A stretch of 64,000 nt of DNA from Candidatus Neomarinimicrobiota bacterium (GTDB lineage: Bacteria; Fidelibacterota; Marinisomatia; SCGC-AAA003-L08; TS1B11): NCBI GenBank assembly GCA_022560655.1, contig JADFSS010000002.1:1-64000 (forward strand). Direction: 5' to 3'. Position numbers and translations under genes: made by a program. Positions 1 through 8,696 of this stretch are shown here, piece by piece (positions within the stretch are counted from its first letter, which is position 1; every line of letters starts with the position of its first letter). The notes under the pieces are model-generated. The model searched no databases. It saw nothing but the letters and a program-made list of their open reading frames with translations, and was not told where the DNA came from.

Positions 1-300
1 GAGCAGCTCGCGCCGCAGCAACGCGCCGTATCAGGCGCTCGATCAGCTTCCGTGAAGGCGACCAAGCCTTTGTCGGCGGCTAAGGCCGAGCAGCTCGCGC
101 CGCAGCAACGCGCCGCATCAAGCGCTCGATCAGCTTCCGTGAAGGCGACCAAGCCTTTGTCGGCGGCTAAGGCCGAGCACCTCGCGCCGCAGCAACGCGC
201 CGCATCAGGCGCTCGATCGGTCTCCGTGAAGGCGACCAAGCCTTCATCGGCGGGCCAGACCGAGCAGCTCGCGCCGCACCATCGTGCAACCGGTAAACCA
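1..300. repeat. 87-bp in-frame tandem repeat
   Basis: The unit beginning GAGCAGCTCGCGCCGCA recurs at 1, 88, 175 and 262, an exact 87-base period. It encodes a 29-residue unit of the type EQLAPQQRA..GARS.SVKATKP. The first copies are nearly identical in DNA and the fourth decays. The array continues past the left edge, so the copy number is unknown. The period is a multiple of three, so copy-number change would lengthen or shorten FliK without a frameshift. Confidence 0.93.
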
Positions 301-1326
301 GAATCTCGCCCACTGCCATCAGCCATTGAACAGGTCCCGGCAAATACTCATCCCTCGAATGGGAACGTAAGCCGGAGTGACCCGAGCAAGGCTGCTCTAG
401 CCAACAATGGTGCCGTGTCCAGTCCGAATGGACGTGGCCCGTCAAGCGCGAAACAGGCCCAACGGGCCGTTAGAGCGCACCGCATTGCTGGCAACGAGGC
501 AGCGAGCACCGAGCGCATACAGATCCAGCTGAGGCTGGACGGAACCCCAAGCCCCTCGAATCGCGTGGAGTCGCAGGCGTCACAGCCGGGCTCGGGACGC
601 ATCGATGGCCCACGACCGGCCGCAAAACGGCAGACCCGTTCCCGGGTAAGCTCTGTGCGGACCGCAGGCACAGCTCACGCTGGCGCCTCGAAGGCGATCG
701 ATCATGGGGGCAGCGAAATCGGTTCCACGAATAGCCTCACCACGCAAGACGGGTTGCGGCCAATTACCGCCCTTGGGGAGGGAAAGGGTCGCGGCTTCGT
801 CAAACCCGAATCGGTTGGGGTTCTAAGCAGTGATGCGTCCAGGGGAGATGCATCCCCGGCACCACTGCAGCCATCCTTGCCAGCACCTGTTCCGGCTACG
901 GTGTCTGCCGGTCTGGCCTCTCTGGTCCGGCTGACGACACTTCACTACAGCCGCTTTATCGCCGGCGATCAGCGTAGCGACGTATTCGCATTCGATGGCG
1001 GCTCGCTGGGCAAGGTGCAACTCACTTTCCAGGAAAATCAAGCCGGAACCACTCTGAGTATCGTGGTCGATTCGTCCGAGGTGCGTCAAATGCTCCAGCG
1101 GGCGCTTCTCAACCTCGAGCAGCAGTGGTCCCAGCATGGCTTGAACTTCTCCGATGTGAATGTGACGGTTGGCAATGGCGACCATGGAAAAAGTTACCCC
1201 AGTGGGGAGCATTCCACGGAATCCTCGACCGATGCTTCAGAAACGATCGACGAGGTCAGCTCAGATGACCTCGAATCAAACCGCGTCAAAGACTACGGTT
1301 ACAATACCGTGGAATTTGTCGCCTAA
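1..1326 (+). CDS. fliK: Flagellar hook-length control protein FliK (5' partial)
   Basis: FliK measures hook length and switches the export-gate specificity from hook to filament subunits. The frame is open from base 1, so the true start lies outside the window; the GTG at 52 sits inside the repeat and is unlikely to be a start. The N-terminal part is a low-complexity Ala/Ser/Lys/Pro-rich ruler-like segment carrying the 29-residue repeat. The last 130 or so residues (about bases 950-1190) match the FliK C-terminal substrate-switch domain: a GSLGKVQLTF strand, then a serine/valine strand and the helix REVRQML-type followed by LLNLEQQWSQHGL. An acidic tail ends the protein. It is followed after 15 bases by flgD, the usual order. 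The repeat region could alter the ruler length. Confidence 0.85.
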   Translation, partial: EQLAPQQRAVSGARSASVKATKPLSAAKAEQLAPQQRAASSARSASVKATKPLSAAKAEHLAPQQRAASGARSVSVKATKPSSAGQTEQLAPHHRATGKPESRPLPSAIEQVPANTHPSNGNVSRSDPSKAALANNGAVSSPNGRGPSSAKQAQRAVRAHRIAGNEAASTERIQIQLRLDGTPSPSNRVESQASQPGSGRIDGPRPAAKRQTRSRVSSVRTAGTAHAGASKAIDHGGSEIGSTNSLTTQDGLRPITALGEGKGRGFVKPESVGVLSSDASRGDASPAPLQPSLPAPVPATVSAGLASLVRLTTLHYSRFIAGDQRSDVFAFDGGSLGKVQLTFQENQAGTTLSIVVDSSEVRQMLQRALLNLEQQWSQHGLNFSDVNVTVGNGDHGKSYPSGEHSTESSTDASETIDEVSSDDLESNRVKDYGYNTVEFVA

Positions 1327-1341
1327 CCAAGGAGTGTTTCC

Positions 1342-2028
1342 ATGGTAGAAGCCACACCGCTCACAGGTGGCAACCTGGCCGCACCCGATGGGCAGCAGAT
1401 CCCCAACAGAGCGACCATCAGCCAAGATGAGTTCCTGACACTGTTGATTGCGGAGCTGACGAACCAGGATCCCCTGGAGCCCATCAAGGGTCAGGAAATG
1501 GCCGCCCAGCTGGCTCAGTTCGGCAGCCTGGAACGTCTGTACAGTATCGATCAGCAACTCGGCGAAAACCTCAAACTCGACCTGTTGATGACCCAGGCGG
1601 TCAACAACACGATGGCTGCCAGCCTCATAGGTCGCGAGGTGGAAGCTGTCGGCGACAGTATCATGTTGACCGGCGGCGAGGCGAAATTGCGCTTCAGGCT
1701 ATCAGATTCTGCCGCGGAGGTGACTCTTACCCTCCACGACGAGTCCGGCCAGATTGTACGTTCGATTCAGCGCACCGATCTGGAGGCCGGCGAACATGAC
1801 GTCGTGTGGAATGGAACTGATGCTGACGGTCAGTTGCTGTCCGACGGAATCTACCGCCTGTCTATCTCCGCAAAAGATGCCGACGGCATTGTGGTGAATA
1901 CCATCACAACCACTGGCGGCGTCATCACCGGTATCAGCTATGAGACCGGCACCGCGGTTCTGATGGTGGGCGATATTGCGATCCCCATGGGCAGCGTAAT
2001 CTCAATCCGAATAGCGGAGGGGGGATAG
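1342..2028 (+). CDS. flgD: Flagellar hook cap/scaffold protein FlgD
   Basis: FlgD caps the growing hook and is needed for FlgE polymerisation outside the cell. Of 228 residues, positions 29-75 carry the family core, FLTLLIAELTNQDPLEP followed by a Gln-rich helix ending in QFGSLERL. Residues from about 90 hold the C-terminal FlgD Ig-like/Tudor-like region, with the DGxxLxDGxYxL turn typical of the FlgD_ig domain. The start at ATG 1342 has AAGGAG just upstream. It lies between fliK and flgE as in many flagellar operons. Confidence 0.93.
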   Translation: MVEATPLTGGNLAAPDGQQIPNRATISQDEFLTLLIAELTNQDPLEPIKGQEMAAQLAQFGSLERLYSIDQQLGENLKLDLLMTQAVNNTMAASLIGREVEAVGDSIMLTGGEAKLRFRLSDSAAEVTLTLHDESGQIVRSIQRTDLEAGEHDVVWNGTDADGQLLSDGIYRLSISAKDADGIVVNTITTTGGVITGISYETGTAVLMVGDIAIPMGSVISIRIAEGG

Positions 2029-2030
2029 AC

Positions 2031-2462
2031 ATGCGACCCGAGGAATTAGCACTTCGCACACGACTACAACCGCTCAAACCGCCGCAGACGGCAGCCGGGC
2101 CACCCGCCAAGGGTGCCACAGCGGTGCGGAAGGGGTCCCCTTTCTCCGAGGTACTGGCAGACAAGCTAGCGACCAGGAGCGAGACAACCGGAGCAGCCCA
2201 AAGCAGTTCCGGCGTGGCCTTTTCTGCCCATGCCCGTGCGCGGCTGAAGGAGCGAAATGTGGAACTCTCACCTCTCAGTCTCCAGCGCCTCAATAACGGG
2301 GTGCGGCTGGCCGAGAGTAAAGGCAGTGAGAATACCTTGGTCCTGATGGACGACACCGCCTTTATCGTGAGTGTGAGGAATAGAAAGGTGATCACGGCGA
2401 TCACCAAGGACGCTGCTGTCGACAATGTGTTTACCAAAATCGACAGCGCGACCATCGTATGA
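2031..2462 (+). CDS. Flagellar operon protein of the TIGR02530 type
   Basis: A 143-residue protein with a disordered N-terminus and a C-terminal conserved block: FSAHARARLKERNV (about residues 64-77), then an LNNGVRLAESKGS helix and two strands ending near residue 140. This matches the small 'flagellar operon protein' family usually found between flgD and flgE. Its molecular role is not established; proposals centre on hook assembly. The start is 2 bases after the flgD stop, so translation is probably coupled. Confidence 0.75.
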   Translation: MRPEELALRTRLQPLKPPQTAAGPPAKGATAVRKGSPFSEVLADKLATRSETTGAAQSSSGVAFSAHARARLKERNVELSPLSLQRLNNGVRLAESKGSENTLVLMDDTAFIVSVRNRKVITAITKDAAVDNVFTKIDSATIV

Positions 2463-2531
2463 AATAGATACGGCAAGGCTGGCCCCTCGTCGTCCGCCCC
2501 TCATAATCGGGCTGACAGTCAGGGAAGCCTT

Positions 2532-2559
2532 GGTCCCGCCGAACGACTGACGCGGGACC
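2532..2559 (+). other. Perfect 8-bp hairpin in the flgE leader
   Basis: GGTCCCGC (2532-2539) and GCGGGACC (2552-2559) are exact inverted repeats with a 12-base loop. No U-tract follows, so it does not look like a normal intrinsic terminator. It lies in the 132-base gap before flgE and could stabilise or punctuate the mRNA. Confidence 0.45.
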
Positions 2560-2594
2560 CTAGCCATAACCTGAGACTAGAAGGGGATTTCACA

Positions 2595-4313
2595 ATGCTG
2601 AAATCACTTACATCAGCAGTATCGGGGTTGAAAAACTTCACGACCATGTTGGACGTGCTGGGAAACAACCTCGCTAATGTTAGAACACTTGGCTTCAAGG
2701 GAAGCCGGGTGACATTTTCCGAAACCCAGTCACTGTCGCTGGCGGGAGCATCCCGGGGCGTCGGTGGCGGATTTGGCAACCAGAAGCAACTCGGTCTGGG
2801 CATGATTGTCAGTTCCACCGACCTTGATTTTACGCAAGGCAGCCTGGAGTTTACTGGCACACCCACGGACCTAGCCATCCAGGGGAACTCGTTTTTCGTT
2901 CTGAGTGATGGCCAGTCGAACCGTTATACCCGGGCAGGGAACTTCTTTTTCAACAGCCTGGGAACCCTGGTGAATCCAAATGGATTGGCTGTTATGGGGT
3001 GGCGTGCCGACGCCAGCGGAGAGATCAACACATCCGCCCCGTTGACCGAAGTGCTCCTGGACAAGAATCTGCGGTCGCCCGCAGCTGAAACGGCAACCGT
3101 TTTCTTGTCCGGTAACTTCGACGCGACCCTGATCCCCAAGGCGAACACCTTGCTTTCGGCAAGTACGCTGACGAAAGATGCCGGGGAGACGCTGGCAGTC
3201 GGTGGCGATGATCTGAACGATCTGGATCAAACCGCTGTGGGGCTGGTAAGCGGTGATGTCATCAATATCGTGGCCACGAAACCGAATGGAGACACTGTCT
3301 CCGCGACCTTCACCTACACGGGCGCTTCTGGCGGCAAATCGATTGATGATCTGCTTGCAGTCATCAATATCGCCTTTGGCGGAGATGCGGTGGGTGCAGG
3401 CGGTGACGCGGTAGCGCGCCTCGTGGACGGCAAGATCGAGTTCGAAGACGTGCTCAATAACGATGGCACGTTGTTCGGCACGTCCCTGGAGGCGTCCGAA
3501 ACCAGCACAGCGCTGAAGCTCGACCCCGATGATGCCAATACGGGCACCATCAGGGTGCCGGCCTTCGAGGTCAGCCAAGCAGGCTTCACAGGCACAGTCA
3601 GCACGTCCACGGTGGTCTTCGATAGTTTGGGCGGCAGCCATAACGTGGTTGTCAGTTTCACCAAGACCGATGAGCCCGGCGAATGGCGCTGGGTGGCTGA
3701 GCTCGCCGATGGTGGCGAGGCTAAGATTGCCGACGGCACCGATGCCGGTACCATCCAGTTCAACGAGGCGGGTGAGGTCATCGACTTCGACGTCACGGGC
3801 CCAGCGGAAGGGATCACGATCGTCCCCGACCCCGCCGCCGGAGCAGCTCAGTTCACGGTGGAAATCAACGTTGCGGGCGGTAGCGGTTTTGCCGGTGTCA
3901 CCCAGTTCGCGTCCGATTCCACCTTGATCGTGCGTGATCAGGACGGTCGGCCCTCGGGGACGCTGCTGAGGTTCGATATCGATACTCAGGGCATCATCAC
4001 GGGCATCTTCTCCAATGAAGAGAATGTTGCTCTGGCCCAAATAGCCCTGGCGGAGTTTCCCAATCCACCTGGATTGTTGAGAGGGGGCAGTGGGCTGTTT
4101 GAGGCTGCTGCCGGATCGGGCATCCCGGTGATAGGAGCTGCTGGTGAGCAGTTCTCCTCATCCGTAATATCCGGGTCAGTGGAGCAGTCCAACGTAGATC
4201 TCGTCCGGCAGTTTACGGATATGATCACGACCCAGCGTGCCTTCCAGGCCAACGCCAGGGTTGTCACTACTGCCGACCAGATCCTGGAAGAAACCTTAAG
4301 GTTGAAGCGATAA
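2595..4313 (+). CDS. flgE: Flagellar hook protein FlgE
   Basis: Structural subunit of the extracellular hook. The N-terminus has the rod/hook signature, SAVSGLKNF then LGNNLANVRTLGFKGSR at about residues 24-40. The C-terminus has EQSNVDLVRQFTDMITTQRAFQANARV and ends in LEETLRLKR, the coiled-coil that packs in the hook core. At 572 residues it is longer than the roughly 400 of enteric FlgE. The extra length lies in the middle (about residues 150-470), the surface-exposed D2/D3 region, which varies between phyla. ATG 2595 follows AAGGGG at a good distance. Confidence 0.94.
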   Translation: MLKSLTSAVSGLKNFTTMLDVLGNNLANVRTLGFKGSRVTFSETQSLSLAGASRGVGGGFGNQKQLGLGMIVSSTDLDFTQGSLEFTGTPTDLAIQGNSFFVLSDGQSNRYTRAGNFFFNSLGTLVNPNGLAVMGWRADASGEINTSAPLTEVLLDKNLRSPAAETATVFLSGNFDATLIPKANTLLSASTLTKDAGETLAVGGDDLNDLDQTAVGLVSGDVINIVATKPNGDTVSATFTYTGASGGKSIDDLLAVINIAFGGDAVGAGGDAVARLVDGKIEFEDVLNNDGTLFGTSLEASETSTALKLDPDDANTGTIRVPAFEVSQAGFTGTVSTSTVVFDSLGGSHNVVVSFTKTDEPGEWRWVAELADGGEAKIADGTDAGTIQFNEAGEVIDFDVTGPAEGITIVPDPAAGAAQFTVEINVAGGSGFAGVTQFASDSTLIVRDQDGRPSGTLLRFDIDTQGIITGIFSNEENVALAQIALAEFPNPPGLLRGGSGLFEAAAGSGIPVIGAAGEQFSSSVISGSVEQSNVDLVRQFTDMITTQRAFQANARVVTTADQILEETLRLKR

Positions 4314-4349
4314 TAATCGTTCGACCAATCTGGTTTAAGCTTGCCGCTC

Positions 4350-4387
4350 AGGCCACCTTATCGCGCTAAATTCGGATAGGGTGGCCT
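4350..4387 (+). terminator. Terminator-like hairpin between flgE and motA
   Basis: AGGCCACC (4350-4357) pairs exactly with GGTGGCCT (4380-4387) across a 22-base loop and is followed by a short TTT. The long loop and weak U-run make it a leaky terminator or processing site at best. Confidence 0.4.
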
Positions 4388-4423
4388 TTGGGCGGAAGTG
4401 ATTTAAGATGCAGGAGGAAATAA

Positions 4424-5245
4424 GTGGACATCGCCACCATTGCCGGCATTGTGGCAGGCTTTCTATTGCTCATCGGAACGATCTTGCCCGGCGGAAGCGC
4501 AGGGTCATTTATCGATGCTCCTTCGTTTATGGTCGTGTTTGGTGGCTCTACGGCTGCAACCTTGGTCAACTTTCCAATGAACCAGATGATTGCAACCATT
4601 AAGGTAGCCGCCAAGGCCTTCAAGGCGCAGGATAACCAGGCGATCACGGTGGTTAAGCAGATCTCGGAGTATGCCCGGATTGCCCGGCGGGATGGAATTC
4701 TGGCGCTTGATCGAGTGCTCAAGGATGAAGAGGAGCCGTTTATTAGGATTGGACTCGAAATGGCCGTGGATGGCACCGAACCTGACACCATCCTCGATAT
4801 CATGGAAACTGATGTCGAATCCATGATCGACCGCCACAAGGTCGGGCAGGGGGTCTTTACTGCGCTGGGAGCCTATGCGCCCGCCTTCGGAATGATTGGA
4901 ACGCTTATCGGTCTGGTGAAAATGCTCGGGAATCTGGATGATCCCGACAATATCGGGCCTTCGATGGCCATCGCCCTGATAACCACGTTCTATGGCGCTG
5001 TGCTGGGCAACCTTGTTTATCTGCCCATGGCCGGAAAACTGAAGAACAAGTCGGCCAGTGAAGCAAACTACAAGCGCATGATTATTGAAGGTGTGCTCGC
5101 GATTCAGCGCGGGGTACACCCCCAAAATATTGAACGTAAACTTATGAATTATATAGCGCCCAAGGATCGCAAGCTTGATGACGATGAAGGCGCTGCTGAC
5201 AAAATTACGGAAGGGACCTCAGATGGCACGGAAGCCGCAGCCTGA
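4424..5245 (+). CDS. motA: Flagellar stator protein MotA
   Basis: MotA is the inner-membrane stator subunit that couples ion flow through MotA/MotB to FliG rotation. The protein is 273 residues with four hydrophobic segments (about 3-22, 33-50, 145-167, 181-203). The third carries the conserved proline region YAPAFGMIGTLIGLV. The cytoplasmic loop (about 60-140) has the charged residues ARIARRDG and EEEPFIRIGLEM, where MotA contacts the rotor. The start is GTG 4424 with AGGAGG six bases upstream. It overlaps motB by 23 bases. Confidence 0.94.
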   Translation: MDIATIAGIVAGFLLLIGTILPGGSAGSFIDAPSFMVVFGGSTAATLVNFPMNQMIATIKVAAKAFKAQDNQAITVVKQISEYARIARRDGILALDRVLKDEEEPFIRIGLEMAVDGTEPDTILDIMETDVESMIDRHKVGQGVFTALGAYAPAFGMIGTLIGLVKMLGNLDDPDNIGPSMAIALITTFYGAVLGNLVYLPMAGKLKNKSASEANYKRMIIEGVLAIQRGVHPQNIERKLMNYIAPKDRKLDDDEGAADKITEGTSDGTEAAA

Positions 5246-5945
5246 AACGGATGACAGTGGAATGCCGACAGCACCTTTCTGGATGACCACCTATGGTGAC
5301 ATGGTAACGCTGCTGCTCACCTTTTTTATCCTGATGTTCGCAATGTCATCGATTAACGAGCAGAAGTTCTTGAAGGCTGCCACGTCCCTGTCGAAGGCGC
5401 TGGGCATGCTGGACAAGAACATTGGCGTGATCGGGGAGTTGTCTCCGGCCATCGGTACGTCGGGAGTCTCCAGGGAACCGGGGGATGTCTTGGCGAGCTT
5501 CGCGCGAATTGAGGAAATCTTCCGGGAGGAGTCGCTGGAGGACATCGCTTCCGTGGAAATGGCCGGGCCCGGGGAGGTCATCATTCGCATGGGCGACAAG
5601 CTTCTGTTCGACCCGGGCGAATCGGGTCTCAAGCCCCAGGCCATAAGAGTGCTGTCCGGCATTGCAAGAGCAGTCACTGGCAAAACGGAGACTGTGTACG
5701 TTGAGGGGCACACCGACACAATCCCCATTAATACTGCGGTTTTCCCTTCTAACTGGGAGCTCTCGTCTGCCAGGGCAATAAGCGTTGTCCGTCTGCTGGA
5801 AGATCAAGGCATACCTCCCGGCCAATTGGCCGCCGTCGGTCACAGCCATTATGTGCCCCTGGAATCCAATAGCACGGTGCAGGGAAGGGCCAAGAACCGC
5901 CGTGTGGAGCTCTATATAACCTGGAGTGAGGCTGATAATGAGTGA
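5223..5945 (+). CDS. motB: Flagellar stator protein MotB
   Basis: MotB anchors the stator to peptidoglycan and contributes the ion-binding aspartate. I place the start at ATG 5223 (240 residues) because GGAAGG lies upstream and the residues before it show no family similarity. There is one membrane helix (about 22-42) with TTYGDMVTLLLTFFI, where Asp26 is the expected ion-binding residue. The C-terminal half is an OmpA-like peptidoglycan-binding domain with VEGHTDTIPI, NWELSSARA and RAKNRRVELYI. It overlaps motA by 23 bases and fliL by 8. Confidence 0.93.
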   Translation: MARKPQPETDDSGMPTAPFWMTTYGDMVTLLLTFFILMFAMSSINEQKFLKAATSLSKALGMLDKNIGVIGELSPAIGTSGVSREPGDVLASFARIEEIFREESLEDIASVEMAGPGEVIIRMGDKLLFDPGESGLKPQAIRVLSGIARAVTGKTETVYVEGHTDTIPINTAVFPSNWELSSARAISVVRLLEDQGIPPGQLAAVGHSHYVPLESNSTVQGRAKNRRVELYITWSEADNE

Positions 5946-6519
5946 AATTGATGAGCGGGGAACGCCCGCCGACGAGCCTGAGCCAACTCCAGACGAGGAC
6001 GAGGAGGAGCAGGAGACCGACGAATCCAAACCACTACCCCCTATCGTCAAGTTGCTCCTACTTGTGGTGGGAGTTGTGGCGCTGGCCGGAGGTGCGTATC
6101 TGCTTACGACGCAGGTTATCCTGCCACGTGTTACGCAGACACCCGTAGGTGAAAAGTTAACGGAGGTCAAGCAGAAGCTGCAAAAACCGAAAAAGAAGAA
6201 GGAGAAGAAGAAAGGCCCGGTCATCAAGCATCCCATTCTGGGGATCACTGCGAATACCGCCGGTTCAATGGGTCGCAGGTACGTAGCGTTTGACTTGATG
6301 GTGGAAACAACCTCAGAGGAGGCCCGGGAGGAGATGATAGCTAAGGACTATCAAATACGAGATGCCCTGATTTTTTATTTTGGGGGCCGGACGGTACGGG
6401 AGATCGCCACCAGGGATTTTCAGTATATCGCCCGGGACACCGTACGCAGCCTAATTAACGCGGTGATCGATGAGGGAGAAGTGGATACAGTGTTTTTTAC
6501 GAGCTTTCTGATTCAATAG
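5938..6519 (+). CDS. fliL: Flagellar basal-body-associated protein FliL
   Basis: FliL is a single-pass inner-membrane protein that surrounds or stabilises MotAB stators. From ATG 5938 it has 193 residues: a very acidic cytoplasmic N-terminus (1-31), one membrane helix (about 37-60), a Lys-rich stretch, and a periplasmic domain with RDALIFYFGGRTVREI and the C-terminal VDTVFFTSFLIQ typical of the family. The start lies inside the end of motB, so translation is coupled. fliM follows after 10 bases. Confidence 0.88.
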   Translation: MSEIDERGTPADEPEPTPDEDEEEQETDESKPLPPIVKLLLLVVGVVALAGGAYLLTTQVILPRVTQTPVGEKLTEVKQKLQKPKKKKEKKKGPVIKHPILGITANTAGSMGRRYVAFDLMVETTSEEAREEMIAKDYQIRDALIFYFGGRTVREIATRDFQYIARDTVRSLINAVIDEGEVDTVFFTSFLIQ

Positions 6520-6529
6520 GGAGGTTGTT

Positions 6530-7525
6530 TTGGCCAAAATACTCAGTCAGGCTGAAATCGATGCGCTCCTGTCGACTGTAGCCGATGATACCGCTGAAGA
6601 GGCCGGCACGTCCGGTCCAGCGCGACGGGTCGTGCTCTACGATTTCAAGCACCCCAATCTCATATCCAAGGAGCAGATGCGCTTGCTGGAGAACATCCAC
6701 GAGAATTTCTCCCGGTCTTTCGGCGTTTTTCTCTCAGCACAGTTGCGCATGATCGTCGAGATCGAATTGCTGGCCATCGATCAGCTGCTCTATTCAGAGT
6801 TTGTCATGTCCATCGCACCTCCCGGCTGCCTTTACGTCATGAAAATGGACAAGCCAGAGGGTGAGGCTATTGTGGAAGTCAGTCCCAGCCTCGTTCTGTT
6901 TATCGTGGAAAAACTGTTTGGAGGTCACGGCTCGTTTTCGGGCACGATCTCGCGACCGATTTCGGCCATTGAAGAAAAAATTATGCGCCATATCATCAAT
7001 CGGAGCATGCAGGAACTGGGCAACGTGTGGGACCCGATTATGAAGCTGGATTTTGCGCTTGGCAGATACGAGAGCAATCCGGAATTCATCCAGATTGTAG
7101 CAGGGTCAGAGCCGGTCGTGGTGGTCTCACTCCAGATCAAGATTCACGACCACAAGACGTTGATGAACTTCTGTTACCCCTATCGCTGGCTGGCGGAAAT
7201 AATTGGGAGTCAGGAAGTCCAGGACAAGCTCCATTTCGGCAGCGGAGAAATCAACATTGAAGAGCGCGATTTGATTGAATCACACTTGCGAAAGGCCAGC
7301 TGTCCTGTCAAGGCGAATCTGGGCAACACGACCATCACGATCAATGATTTTATCAATTTGCAGGTAGGCGATTTGCTGGTTCTGAATGAGAAGCCGAATC
7401 AAACTAACACCATTTATGTGAAGGAAAAACCGGTGTTCAAAGGCATCATCGGGCGGCGCGATAAAAACCGCGCTGTGCTCCTGACAAGCATACTTGAAGA
7501 GGACCTTAACAATGCAATACGATGA
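6530..7525 (+). CDS. fliM: Flagellar motor switch protein FliM
   Basis: FliM is the middle ring component of the C-ring switch and binds CheY-P. The 331-residue protein begins with LSQAEIDALLS (about residues 4-14), the conserved N-terminus next to the CheY site. The central CheC-like domain and the C-terminal SpoA domain (NTTITINDFINLQVGDLLVLN region) follow. The start is TTG 6530 with GGGAGG upstream; no ATG fits better. It overlaps fliN by 14 bases. Confidence 0.94.
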   Translation: MAKILSQAEIDALLSTVADDTAEEAGTSGPARRVVLYDFKHPNLISKEQMRLLENIHENFSRSFGVFLSAQLRMIVEIELLAIDQLLYSEFVMSIAPPGCLYVMKMDKPEGEAIVEVSPSLVLFIVEKLFGGHGSFSGTISRPISAIEEKIMRHIINRSMQELGNVWDPIMKLDFALGRYESNPEFIQIVAGSEPVVVVSLQIKIHDHKTLMNFCYPYRWLAEIIGSQEVQDKLHFGSGEINIEERDLIESHLRKASCPVKANLGNTTITINDFINLQVGDLLVLNEKPNQTNTIYVKEKPVFKGIIGRRDKNRAVLLTSILEEDLNNAIR

Positions 7526-8696
7526 ACTTAGCCAAAAATACCAGGCAGCGACCAAGGAGCTTCTGGATACACTGGGCGAGGCCGTTGGCCAAGTGCTCCA
7601 GGACAAGATCAACATCAAAGCCGATGATCCAACGGAGCTGTCTGCATCCGTAGAAATCAAGCACGAGTTTCCCATCCTGAAGTTGACCACGGGCAGCAAG
7701 ACCGATGCTTCCTACGAGCACATTTTTCTGATGGACAAATCCCTGGCGGGGCTCATCTTCAGTTGGATGGCGGGCGGTGACCCGCCCGAAGAAGTTGGCT
7801 CCGAGGAACTGAATGCGGTCAAAGAGGTCGTCGCCCAAGTGTTGGGCCAACTCCAGGCCGCACTGGAAGGGGAGGAGTTTAGCTTCACCGCTGGCGAAGT
7901 CGAGCTGGAGGAGGTGGCTTCGCAGGATGATCTCAGTCTACCTGAGGCAGGCCTTTTGGCCACCTACAAGTTTACCCGTGGGAAAAAGAAAACGGGTTAT
8001 ACCGTGACCCACGGTTTGACAGGCGATTTGCCTGCCCAGGACGACGGCGAAGCCACATCTGAGGTGGTGGCTGACGAGGAGCCCTCCGAAGTCGCTGAGG
8101 ATGCCCCCGCAGACTCCGTGGCGGCTGACGAGGAGACGTCGGAAGGCACAGAGGATGCCCCCGCAGACCCCGTGGTGGCTGACGAGGAGCCGTCGGAAGG
8201 CACAGAGGATGTCTCTAAAGACCTGGCGGCGGATGATGACGCCAGCGACGCTATTGCCGATGATAAGACTGCTGACCTGGCCCTCGAGACAGATGATCTT
8301 CCGGGCGGCGCAACGGACATGGATGCCCTGTTCGGGGATTCAGGTGCTGACACCGCAGGAGGCGGAATCGTGGAGATCAGCCAGGCCGATTTCGGTGACC
8401 TGGGTGAGTCCGCGGCTCCGGCTAATGGCCGTGGTCGCAAGATTGACATGTTGCTGGACGTCAAACTCGAAGTGACGGTGGAGCTGGGACGCAAGGATAT
8501 GCTAGTGGAGGAGATTCTGCGGCTGGGGAAAGGTTCGGTTATCGAACTCGACAAACTGGCCGGTGAGCCCGTCGATGTGCTGGTGAATGGCAAGAAGCTG
8601 GCCGAGGGGGAAGTGGTCGTGGTGGAGGACCACTTTGGCGTGCGCTTGACCCACCTGCTGGAAACAAGGGAGCGCATCAAAAGCTTGGGCACTTAA
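7512..8696 (+). CDS. fliN: Flagellar motor switch protein FliN/FliY, long form
   Basis: FliN/FliY forms the base of the C-ring. I choose ATG 7512 (394 residues), inside the fliM tail, behind GAGGAC. The first 150 or so residues resemble a CheC/CheX-like domain, as in FliY, with a paired-helix pattern around EELNAVKEVVAQVLGQL. Residues about 185-290 are a highly acidic Ala/Asp/Glu linker that includes an 18-residue tandem repeat. Residues about 310-390 are the SpoA (FliN C-terminal) domain, DMLLDVKLEVTVELGRKDM and LGKGSVIELDKLAGEPVDVLVNG. No phosphatase motif was confirmed in the N-terminal domain. Confidence 0.9.
   Translation: MQYDELSQKYQAATKELLDTLGEAVGQVLQDKINIKADDPTELSASVEIKHEFPILKLTTGSKTDASYEHIFLMDKSLAGLIFSWMAGGDPPEEVGSEELNAVKEVVAQVLGQLQAALEGEEFSFTAGEVELEEVASQDDLSLPEAGLLATYKFTRGKKKTGYTVTHGLTGDLPAQDDGEATSEVVADEEPSEVAEDAPADSVAADEETSEGTEDAPADPVVADEEPSEGTEDVSKDLAADDDASDAIADDKTADLALETDDLPGGATDMDALFGDSGADTAGGGIVEISQADFGDLGESAAPANGRGRKIDMLLDVKLEVTVELGRKDMLVEEILRLGKGSVIELDKLAGEPVDVLVNGKKLAEGEVVVVEDHFGVRLTHLLETRERIKSLGT
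8070..8213. repeat. 54-bp acidic-linker repeat inside fliN
   Basis: GCTGACGAGGAG starts at 8070, 8124 and 8178, a 54-base (18-residue) period with about 2.7 copies. The units encode ADEEPSE.(A/T)EDAPAD.V variants. The repeat stays in frame and extends a disordered linker between the CheC-like and SpoA domains. Confidence 0.85.

Noticed and set aside
2871-4040. Long minus-strand ORF opposite flgE (389 codons)
   Set aside because: It is a mirror of the strong codon bias of flgE; no domain, start context or SD is seen.
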